Shown: one piece after another, positions 33,904 through 45,406 of the stretch
How the letters are laid out: each line of letters starts with the position of its first letter
Position numbering within the stretch: the first letter of the stretch is position 1
DNA from: Panax quinquefolius
Taxonomy: Eukaryota; Streptophyta; Magnoliopsida; Apiales; Araliaceae
Direction: 5' to 3'
Assembly: GCA_020205615.1 (NCBI GenBank)
Contig: CM035167.1
Span: 33,582,103 to 33,646,102 of the forward strand
DNA: 64,000 nucleotides
Position numbers and translations under genes: made by a program
Notes under the pieces: generated by a model
What the model saw: only the letters and a program-made list of their open reading frames with translations
Databases searched by the model: none
Told to the model about the DNA's origin: nothing

Positions 33904-34991
33904 ATCAACATATAAAAAGGATTGCATTATGAGATGGGATATATGAGCATGACTAGAAACTGAAAAGTAGATATCCATTTGTTATGATATGTTGCATGTG
34001 CGAATTTCAATGAATGGTAATTATGGATATCTAAGTAATCATGATTTTTTTGAAAAGATAAAAGGACGGTAGCTTTATATGATATGAAGTGTGTGCACGG
34101 TTTACAAAGAGTGTAATTATGGAAGTTGGAAGACTTGAGACTCTATTACCTTGAATATGTGAAAAAATTTGATTATTCACTAGTACACGCTTCTCTAAAA
34201 AGAAAAGAAATAGTCAAAGCTGTTAGTGGGATAATTTTAAAAGAGTCCAACATGCATTCATTTTTATAACTGAAGATGTAGTTGAGATTATTTCTTAACG
34301 AGATTTTTATTTGTTGCTTATCTAGTTGGAAATGTATCAGTGCAGTACTCTTGGACTCTATGTGTAACGGTAATTTTAATTGGATTTTAAATACCGTAAG
34401 ACACGTACATGGATGGATTAAGTACAACTCATTTAATTTATTTCTTGCACCAATCACTGATATTATAGAGCAACTTGATTTGATTTGTGCAAACGTTGAG
34501 CAGCTAAGAAATTATATTTCTGATCTTTTATAGTTGGTATTTTCGGTAAGATTTAATTGTTTAATCATTATGTGCTAATTGATCATTGCATATAGTTGAG
34601 CCTTTAATTGTTAAATTGATTATTCTTGCATTGATCATAGACCTCTATATTTGTATTGAAATTTCTGTTTTAGACTAAGTGTAGTCTAAAGGTGTTAATC
34701 TAGTGGATTAGAGAAAATATTTACAAAGCAGTTCAAGGAAGCAAAGGTGCTTGAAGAGTGCATAGTGCTGAGGAGCAAGAGTGCTCAAGAGAAATTAATT
34801 ATTATTAATTTATTGTAAGAATCTGTTGTGTAACCAGTGTTTATTTATAAAGAAATAAATAAAGTGAGTCTCCAATACTAGTTGGTATTGGACGTGGACT
34901 AGGCTATTATTATAGAGGGTAATAGCTGAACCACGTAAAAAATCTTGGTGTTGATTATTTGTTTTAATTACTCACATAAGCTATTTAATTA
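33562..34991 (+). repeat. Element F 5' LTR left part, copy 2
   Basis: Equivalent of 18062-19480. It ends with the AATTA duplication (34987-34991) before D'. It includes an AT run at 33859-33900. Confidence 0.7.
33859..33900. repeat. (AT)n microsatellite, copy 2
   Basis: 42 bp AT run. Copy 1 has 40 bp at 18357-18396. Confidence 0.95.
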
Positions 34992-37900
34992 TGTGAGAGC
35001 CCGAATCCGAAGGCAGTATCAATCACCAAGATCCGGTTCGATCATTCTATACAACTATTACTATTTGCGGAAGATATAAACATAAATTGTTTATACATTA
35101 CATTACACACTATTCCCCAAGGTCGAGTAACCTTAACTTATACACAATACATAACTTATTTAATACATAACATTATCATCATACATTACTAATACAAATC
35201 TAATCGCATACGTAAACTAAAGATGGAACTGTCTTGGACCTTTCTTTGTATCCGACGTATTCACCTTAATCTGTAATGTTTTATCATGATATAGCAAGGG
35301 TGAGCATCAAAGTTGCCCAACAAGTTTAAATTCAACAATATAACGATATATCATGATTGAAATGATTTGAATAATTGGCTGGCTATAATTTAACAATATA
35401 ATTGTGAACTAGCAGAACAAATTTATGACTGAACAAGTATTATATATGAACAAATATATATCTGAAACAACTGGTAATGAAGGTGATCGACCTTTCATAC
35501 ACGACTTATACATGCAATATATATACAGTACAATTATACATGGAAATCAAAGAATGATTAACCATAAGCTTATCCGAATGAAACAACTCTTAGTAGAGTT
35601 AAGTAAAACAAACTTGCTTGAACCATTGATTACGTAACACAATTTATAACGCTTTATCCAGAAGACCTAATATTAGTAATATAGATCTCAATATTAGAAT
35701 AATATCATCACAATATAATACTATAATATATATAGATATAGAATAACCTAAACACATATAACATATAACCCTATCACTCTATAACACACATTAGACTCGG
35801 TATCAAGTCAAACTATTGCGATGTTGAGTTGAACAAACACAATTCTAACATCCTGACGGGTCAGTCGAACTTTTATCGAGTCTAAGTTCAATTAAACTCG
35901 ACTAACACTTAACAATTAACTCGAGATAATTTTAATACCGATCGAAAATATTTTTAAATAGCTAAGTAATAATTTTTAAATAATTATTACTATTTATCAT
36001 AATTTTCAATCATTAATATCATATTTAAATAAATTAAATACCACATTATTTCTTTATCATTAATATTTATTTACTATCAAATATTAATGAAATACATGTC
36101 ATAATATTAAAATATATTTATAATATATCTAAGTATTTTCAATACCTTAAAATCATTTAAATATGATTTTAAACGAATTAAATACATTATCCTATAATCG
36201 CTTTTAATATTAAAATATTAATATTTTAATGACAAAATATCAAAAGTTATATTTTATAACTTCAAATATTTTTATATCCCTTAAACCATTTTTATATGAT
36301 TTTTAAATCATTTATTCTATTTTTCCATAATTTATTAAATATATTTATTAAATAAACTATTTACCATTAATATTGATTAATTAATGAAATTCATCCTAAA
36401 ATATTAAAAGACACTTAAAATAACTTAAAATATTTTATTTTACCATAATATTATTTTTCATGTATTTAAATCATTTTAAATAATTTATTTAATATTTTAA
36501 TTAAATAAATTAAATACCATTTATATTCCAAAAATATTAAATATTTATGAAATATACTCTAAATAATTAAAAACTATTTTTCGTAATTTAAAATAATTTT
36601 TCGTAATTTATTTAGTATTTTTAATAATTAAAATCTATTTTTTTTATTTTTAATTAATTTTTAGAAAATCAGAAATTAAATTAATTAGAAACTATCGCTA
36701 AAGGGCCCTATAGTATGTGATGTAATGTCTTATAGATGTTCTTGAGGCATTTTTTAAGAAACCCATAATTGATATCGATACCAAGGTGCCCACTTTGACC
36801 AATTCTAGATCGTTGATATAATGCGTTGCGTTTGGATTGGTTTAAGTGTTATACTTATAGTATAGATGTAATACTATAACTATCAACAAAGATCTGGTCA
36901 ATCTACCACAAAATGTAAAAAGATGGGCAAACTAAAACCTTGTCAGACGTTACGGGTTCTTCAGAACCCGAGCGGTCGAAAATAATTCTTGTCACTCGAT
37001 TAATGTAATGTTAGGTCATGTTTTATGTGATGTTAAGGTTCCAATATGTATTAGATATGTTAGACTACAAGTATATAACATCATATCACTACAAAACATC
37101 AAACATAACAAATATTATCTCGATCGAACCTTGTTAGGGACGATGTTCTTCATAATTTTGGGTTTTCAGTTTCGTTTCTAGGTTGGTGGTCAACGGTGGT
37201 TTGACCTTTCATAAATTTGATTATAGTATGGATCTAAGTATTTTAATAGCATGAATCAATAGTAAACATGTCGCTACTGATCTTTATTACAACAATCGAC
37301 CTAAACATCAAACGAAGGCAAGATCCGAGGCTCGAGAATCTCTTGCATGGAAGAAATCTGGAAATCTGGACCCGATTTGATTTCGATTTTTGGTGTGGTC
37401 TACGCTTATTGGACCGCTTGTAACTTTTCATCTAGACTTGATCTGGACTTGATTAAATTCTAGATCACGATCCTTACAACATAGAACGGATTTAAAAACA
37501 TAAAACACATAAAATATCAATCACATAAAGATTCAGAGGGTCCGACATTCATTTGTCGGTCATTTTTGACCTTCTTCCAGAATTTTAAAAACTCAATTTT
37601 GGAGCATCTAGATGATATGGATCCAAGTTTTAGCAACCCAGATCATCAAATGACACTCTATAACTTGACTTATAACAACCAATTACAACATCTAACATAA
37701 AAGACATGTATTTCAAAAAATAGGATTCTTTACCACTTTGAGCTTTGATCTCTATTTTCTGATCCTTGCTGCTGTTCTTGAAGAGCTAAGTGGTGATCAT
37801 AACTTTGTTTCTCACTCCTTCTCACTCTAGATTTCAAAAATTATAGAGAGAGAGAGTCTTGGTTGGTTTGAGAAATAAAGTGAGTGATTTTTTCTTATTT

Positions 37901-39049
37901 TTCTCTTTTTAATCTAGTTCATTCATTGAATGGGCTGGTATAGCTGCTAATTTGCTGAGATATAAGTTATATACTAGTCTTAGGGTTTGTGAACAACCCA
38001 TAATAGGTCAAGATCTACACACTAACTCATTAAAGAAATGCAAAAAGGGTAAAATTATCTTTTGGAATTTTATTTTAATGGCATAATGGACATTGTCCCA
38101 AACCCTTAGGGTTTAAGGTTTGATTAGGATTTAGGGTTTAGAAAAATTTAGGGTTTAGGGTTTGGAAAATTTACGGTTTGCAATTTAATTTCTAAAATTT
38201 CCAATTTAGGTTTTCAAAAATAGAAAATTAATATTTCTAAATTATAATTAGGATTTTCTAATTATATTAAAATTTCTTAATCATTACTTAAATCTTTCTA
38301 ATTAGGATTAACATTTCCTAATTACCATCGCTAATTAAGCAATTAGGGTTAATATCACAAATTAGGGTTTATAACCCAAAATTAGGGTTTCTAATAGAAA
38401 ATTAATTTTCTAAAATAGAAATTAGATTTCGTAATTAGATTAGGGTTTTCTAATTACTTAACTTGAAAATTAGGATTAAGTCTTCCTAATTAACATTAAA
38501 ATTATTAAATTAACAATTAGGTTTTCCCTATTTTAAAATTAGGGTTCTTAATCCCGAAATTAGGGTTTAATAATTTGAGATTAGGGTTTACTAAATAATT
38601 AAGCTTTTGCCTAATTAATATTATAATTATTTACACTTACGCCATTAGGTTCCCAATTTAGGGTTTCATGCATCGAATTAGGGTTTCGGATTCCCGGAAC
38701 TGAAATTAGGGTTTCCAGAACCTGTTTCTAGGGTCTCTTGTTAATTAATCACTATGGTTTTCTAACCAAGCGTTGATGTTCTTAATATATATTTAGGGTT
38801 TGTTACAGATATCGTTTATCTGGTCAACCCTTGACCCTTAACCATAACCACATTCTGTACACATATACAGAGAACACATTCACTTATTTCCTTAATCATG
38901 AATAATTCACCTAAATCATTCACAAAATTTTGAAATCCTCAAAATTCATTCCTAAAAATATTAAACACATACACTAATTTTCTATCTAGGTTCTAATTTT
39001 GAATCTTAATTAAAATTTTAAAAATTTTCTAAATTCTCGGGTTGTCACA
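34992..39049 (-). repeat. D' 3' LTR
   Basis: 4058 bp copy of 19481-23536. The start is damaged (GAGCCCGAATCCGAAGGCAG). Many of the differences from copy 1 sit at CAG, CTG or GGGCCC words. Confidence 0.85.
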
Positions 39050-40887
39050 TTCCCCCTTTCTTCTAAAAATTTTGTCCCCGAAATTTACCTTACACGTTGC
39101 ACCATTCATCATACACCATGCACACACATTCGCTTTACCCAATACACCACTCACAAGAGTTAAAGTTTTCAAATTGTGCTGAGGGGTCATATAGACCATG
39201 AACACATAGTTTTAACGGTAGTGATCATACCGCAAAACAATACATTACTTGGTATGTTTACAATCACAAAAAAGGTAAACTACCGTTGTTAGTACTTTAG
39301 GTGATCAGCGTATCGTACTCTTACATCATGCATAACGTATTAATTATGTATAGCGAATATTTACGCTACTTGATTGGATTATTTATCCAAACAACATAGT
39401 TCACCTCAGTCTTATCATAGGATTCCATACCAAAGCAATTTGGTTCGGGAAATTTCTTTCAATGAACACTTTAGAGTTTTCATAACATTACTCTAGCTGA
39501 ATCGAATAGCATAGACTCATATCAATAATTCAATACAATCGAATTATTTAGGTGCAGCCAAACCGTTGGCACATTAAAATTTTGAAAATATTTTTTGAGA
39601 ATGACGCTACGATGCCGCATCTTGTTAATAACGGTCAGTTTGAGGATGCCGTCATTGTATGACTTTGTCATAACACATCATATAATAGTGGAACAACGAT
39701 TTTAGATCAAATTCACACTAAGTATTCCTGTATTTACAACTCCATCAAATTTATATCATCTCTGCACCAGGTTAAATGGTACATGAGTGATAAATAAAAC
39801 AAATTTTGATATTTCAAATCATTTGCGTCTAGCTGAAATAAGTAGCATACACTATACTTTAAACCATTTCAAAAATGATTACGAGTCTACATATTTTTTT
39901 TAAAGGCACATAGTGCGTATTTAGCTTGATGTCAACATTTCGAAGTCTAGCATAGCTAGGAGTTTCGAAAAACTTAATTCTTCACTAATAATCATTTGCT
40001 TAACAATCTATCTGCTCCTATTATCCTTCATATTCCATTTACACACAACTATACCCAGTTCGTAAAACCACACTTATGAGTCCATAAATTGCCACAATCA
40101 TATGAGTTTAAGAACTTACCTAGACATACCTTTGGCGTCCATTCGCTGAGGGGTTCATAAACATTTCATATAACTATGAATCAAGTATGTCACATAAGTA
40201 TGAGTTTTAAGAACTTGTACTTAACCTTATATCCTCTACCTATGACTTATCTATCTGTTATACACATGAGAAAGGAATCACCCTCTTAACATGCATATAT
40301 CAAATAGAGCGACACAAATATTTCAATGATTATCATTGTCAGAACTAAGTAGTTTTTACACCAAGTACAATTCCCTGCCCATACAAGGAATCATACAACT
40401 CGACTGCCGACATGAATCCTCAATTGAATCCCCACCTAACACTAACCCCCTTTTTTAATACGAATTTCATTTAACTCGTATTCATAATCCTTTCCTGAAT
40501 CTGTACCAATTCATAGTACAACTGACACCCACCAATCTTGCTGTAAACTTTTCAATCATTCGTTTGATCCTCCTCAATACTATAACCTTATCAGATCACG
40601 GGGTGATCTCATCGTATATATTGCGATTCATTTCTATATTTTGATCGTTTTGTTTTACTATCTTCTATCACTGAACTTTTAGTCGTTTAGACTCTATCTA
40701 TTCCTCACTTACTGTTCAACTTTATTATCAGAGTTAGGGAACTCTGTATCTTATAACTCGCCGAGATTCATCTTTGAATCTTACCGACACACTAACTCTA
40801 TTTGAGTTAGTACTTATCCTAATCACTGCAGTTATTAGTCTCAGGTATTCCTACCTAAGGTTCATAACCAAAAGCCCTAATACCAAC
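39050..40887 (-). other. Non-coding interior of D'
   Basis: 1838 bp, nearly identical to 23537-25381, PPT included. ATGACGTCAT has become ATGACGCTAC (39601-39610). Confidence 0.75.
40874..40885 (-). other. Altered primer-binding site of D'
   Basis: The minus strand reads TGGTATTAGGGC against TGGTATCAGAGC in D, two changes in a 12-base site. Confidence 0.75.
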
Positions 40888-43800
40888 TGTGAGAGCCCCG
40901 AATCCGAGGTCCCGAATCACCGCGGATCCGGTTCGATCATTCTATACAACTATTACTATTTGCGAAAGATATAACCATAAATTGTTTATACATTACATTA
41001 CACACTATTCCCCAAGGTCGAGTAACCTTAACGTATACACAATACATAACTTATTTAATACATAACATTATCATCATACATTACTAATACAAATCTAATC
41101 GCATACGTAAATTAAAGCTGGAACTATCTTGGACCTTTCCTTGAATCCGACGTATTCGCCTCAATCTGTAATGTTTTATCATGATATAGCAAAAGTAAGC
41201 ATGAAAGTTACCCATCAAGTTTAAATTCAACAATATAACGATATATATCATGATTGAAATGATTTGAATAATTGGTCACGGCTATAATTCAACAATATAA
41301 TTGTGAACTAGCGAGAACAAATTTATGGTGAACAAGTATTATATTTGAACAAATATATCGAAACAACTGGTAATGAAGGTGATCGACCTTTCATACCGAC
41401 TTATACATGCAATATGTATTGAGTACAATTATACATGGCAATCAACAATGAGCAGTTGATTATCTTAGAACGCAATTTATAACGCTTTATCAGAAGACCT
41501 AATATTAGTAATATAGATCTCCAATATTAGAATAATATCATCATGATATAATCTTATAATATATATACATATAGAATAACCTAAACACATATAACACATA
41601 ACCCTATCACTATAATAACACATAAGACTAAATTATTAAGTCAAACTATTGCGACTCGAGTTGAACTTGACCCTGATTCTAACATTATCCGACTACCAGT
41701 CGGATTTTTATCAGTCTAAGTTTAATTAAACTTTGACTAACAGATTAACAATTAACTTTCGAGATAATTTTAATAATAGTCAAAATATTTTTCGTAAGCT
41801 CGTAATAATTTTTAAATAATCATTACTATTTATCATAAATTTTCAATCATTAATATCGTATTTAAATAAATTAAATACCACATAATTTCTTTTATCATTA
41901 ATATTTATTTACTATCAAATATTAATGAAATACATATCATAATATTATAATATATTTATAATATATCTAAGTATTTTTAATACCTTAAAATATTATCCTA
42001 TAATCGCTATTAATATTAAAATATTAATATTTTCATGACAAAATATCAAAATTTATATTTTATAACTTAAAATATTTTTATATCACTTAAATCATTTTTA
42101 TATGATTTTTAAATCATTTATTCTATTTTTCCATAATTTATTTAATATATTTATTAAATAAACTAATTACCATTAATATTGAATAATTAATGAAATTCAT
42201 CCTAAAATATTAAAAGTCACTTAAAATAACTTAAAATATTTTATTTTACTAGTGATATTATTTTTCATGTATTTAAATCATTTTTAAATAATTTATTTAA
42301 TATTGTAATTAAATAAATTAAATACCATTTATATTTCAAAAATATTAAATATATATGAAATATACTCAAAATAATTAAAACTATTTTTCGTAATTTAAAA
42401 TAATTTTTTGGAATTTATTTAGTATTTTTAATAATTAAAATCTATTTTTTCTATTTTAATTAATTTCGAAAATCAAAAATTAAATTAATTAGAAAGCGTC
42501 ATTAAAAGGCCCTATAGCGTAACTGGCAAAATCACTATAGGTGTTCTTTGAACATTCGAGAGAAACCCGAATTGATATGTCGACACCGAGGTGCCTACTT
42601 TGACCAGATTCTAGATCGTTGATAAATGCATTTGATTTGGGTTAAGTGTTATACTTGTAGTATAGATGTAATACTATAACTATCAACAAAGATCCCGGTC
42701 AATCTACCACAAAAATGTAAAGCTCTGGGCAAACTAAAACCTTGTCGGGGACGTTACAGGTTCTTCAGAACTCAGAGCGATCAGTAACCTTCTTGTCACT
42801 CGATTAATGTAATGTTAGATCATGTTTTATGTGATGTTAAGGTTCCAATATGTATTAGATATGTCGGACTACGTAGTATATACCATCATATCACCACAAA
42901 ACATCAAACATAACAAATATTGTATGGTCAAACCTTGTCGGAAGCGACGCATGTTCTTCATTATTTCAGGTTTTCCGATTTCGTTTCCAGCCGGTGGTCG
43001 GCGGTGGTTTGACCTTTCATAAATTTGATTATAGTATGGATCTAAGTATTTTAAGAGCATGAATCGATAGTAAACATATGTCGACTCTGAAGATTATTAC
43101 AACAATACGGCCTAAACATCAAACGAAGGCAAGATCCGAGGCTCAGAATCTCTTGTCAGAAGAAATCTGGAAATCTGGACTGCCCAGATTTCAGTTTTCG
43201 TGAGTGGTCAATGCTGTTTGACCGCTTGTAACTTTTCATTTAGACTTGATCCGGACTTGATTAAAGTCCTAGATCACAGTCCTTACAACATAGAACGGAT
43301 TGAAAACATAAAACACATAAAATATCAATCACATAAAGATCTAGAGGGTCTGACATTCGACTGTCAGGCCATTTTTCAACCTTTTTCCAGAATTATAAAA
43401 ACTCGATTTTGGAGCATCTAGATGATATGGATCCAAGTTTTAGCAACCCAGATCATCAAATGACACTCTCTAACTTGACTTATAACAACCAATTACAACA
43501 TCTAACATAAAACACATGGATTTCAAAAATTAGGGTTCTTTACCACTTTGAGCTTTGATCTCTGATTTCTGATCCTTGTTGCTGTTCTTGAAGAGCTAAG
43601 TGGTGATCATAACTTTGTTTCTCACTCCTTCTCACTCTAGATTTTGAAAATTATAGAGAGAGAGAGAGTCTTGGTTGGTTTGAGAAATAAAGCGAGTGAT
43701 TTTTTCTTATTTTTCTCTTTTTAATCTAGTTGATTCATTGAATGGGCTAGTATAGCTGCTAATTTGCTGAGATATAAGTCATATGCTAGTCTTAGGGTTT

Positions 43801-44857
43801 GTGAACAACCCATAATAGGTCAAGATCTACACACTAACTCATTAAAGAATTGCAAAAAGGGTAAAATTGTCATTTGAAATTTTATTTTAATGGTATAATG
43901 GACATTGTCCCAAACCCTTAGGGTTTAAGGTTTGGTTAGGGTTTAGGGTTTGGAAAAATTTAGGGTTTAGGGTTTGAAAAATTTAGGGTTTGCAATTTAA
44001 TTTCTAAAATTTCTAATATAGGTTTTCAAAAATAGAAAATTAATATTTCTAAATTATAATTAGAATTTCTAATTATATTAAAATTTCTTAATCAATACTT
44101 AAATATTTCTAATTAGGATTAGCATTTCTAATTACCATCGCTAATTAGCAATTAGGGTCAATATCACGGATTATGGTTTATAACCCAAAATTAGGGTTTC
44201 TAATAGAAAATTAATTTTCTAAAATAGAAATTAGATTTAAATGTAATTAGATTAGGGTTTTCTAATTACTTAACTTGAAAATTAGGATTAAGTCTTCCTA
44301 ATTAACATTAAAATTATTAAATTAACAATTAGGTTTTCCCTATTTTAAAATTAGGGTTCTTAATCCCCGAAATTAGGGTTTAATAATTTGAGATTAGGGT
44401 TTACTAAATAATTAAGTTTTACCCTAATTAATATTATAATTATTTACACTTAAGCCATTAAGTTCCCAATTTAGGGTTCAATTACCTTAGAATTAGGGTT
44501 TCAAATTCCTTAATTGAAATTAGGGTTTCGAGAACCGATTTCTAGGGTTTCTTGTTAATCACTAGGGTTTTTCTAACAAGAACGTTGGCGTTTTAATATA
44601 TATTTAGGGTTTATTCTGAGATATCGTTTATCCGTTGACCCTTGACCATAACCACATCATGTACACATATACACATAACATATTAACTTATTTCCTTAAT
44701 CTGAATAATTCACCTAAATCCTTCACGAATTTTGAAATCCTCAAAATTCATTCTTAAAAATATTAAACGATACACTAATTTTCTATCTATGTTCTAATTT
44801 TGAACCTTAATTTAATTTTTAAAATTTTAAAATTTTCTAAATTCTCGAGTTGTCACA
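40888..44857 (-). repeat. D' 5' LTR
   Basis: 3970 bp copy of 25382-29417, some 60 bp shorter. Much of the loss lies in the stretch about 41420-41480 and around small motif-sized gaps. Confidence 0.85.
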
Positions 44858-44862
44858 AATTA

Positions 44863-45107
44863 TCCTAATAATTAAAACTTGAATATTTGCTTTATATTAA
44901 GAAAATTCTTTAACACCATGCATTTTATTTAAGTTATAAATTCAAAGAGGATATTTAGTGATTCAAAGAGACTATATTAATTTATCAAACCGAATTAATT
45001 AATATAGTAGCTTGAATTTAATAGCTTGATCTCAAGTTTAAAAATTTGTCATAGATTGCTGCTCACACTTATTCAACCCCCTTCTAAGTGTGCCTATTTA
45101 AATTTCA
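44863..45107 (+). repeat. Element F 5' LTR right part, copy 2
   Basis: Equivalent of 29423-29666, with TTCAGCAGG changed to TTCAAAGAGG and similar local differences. A PBS with one base missing follows at 45110-45120. Confidence 0.7.
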
Positions 45108-45171
45108 TTTGGTATCAAGCTTGGCTCTATTTATCTTGGTCTTAAAGGTGACTTGTAGGGAAAGATTCGAC

Positions 45172-45406
45172 ATGGCATGGTTTGAGAACAACAATCAAGA
45201 AGGTCAATCAACAAATAAACCTCCTTTCTTTGTTTGGAGCAGAAAATTACAACTTTTGGAAATTAGAATGAGAATCTATCTTAAAAGAGATCCTGGGAAT
45301 GGTGGGTTGTGGAGAAACGGACGATTGTTCAACGAAGAGATGACGGGACACCAAAGATTCTGCTAGAAATGGATTCAACCGAAATCTACATGGTCTCATA
45401 TGATTC
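45172..45406 (+). pseudogene. Ty1/copia gag N-terminus, copy 2, frameshifted
   Basis: Same start as at 29733, but the frame breaks around 45225 (CCTTTCTTTG in place of CCTTTGCTG) and again near 45293-45320. Only short parts, such as FENNNQEGQSTNKPP and RMRIYLKRDP, are readable. Cut by E at 45407. Confidence 0.75.

Larger units (their letters stand above)
34992..44857 (-). mobile_element. Element D', tandem-duplicated copy of D
   Basis: 9.87 kb. LTRs 34992-39049 and 40888-44857, interior 39050-40887, again without coding capacity. The same AATTA flanks occur at 34987-34991 and 44858-44862, as expected if the insertion was copied together with its surroundings. Telomere-like blocks lie at about 38099-38805 and 43912-44615. 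Confidence 0.88.
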
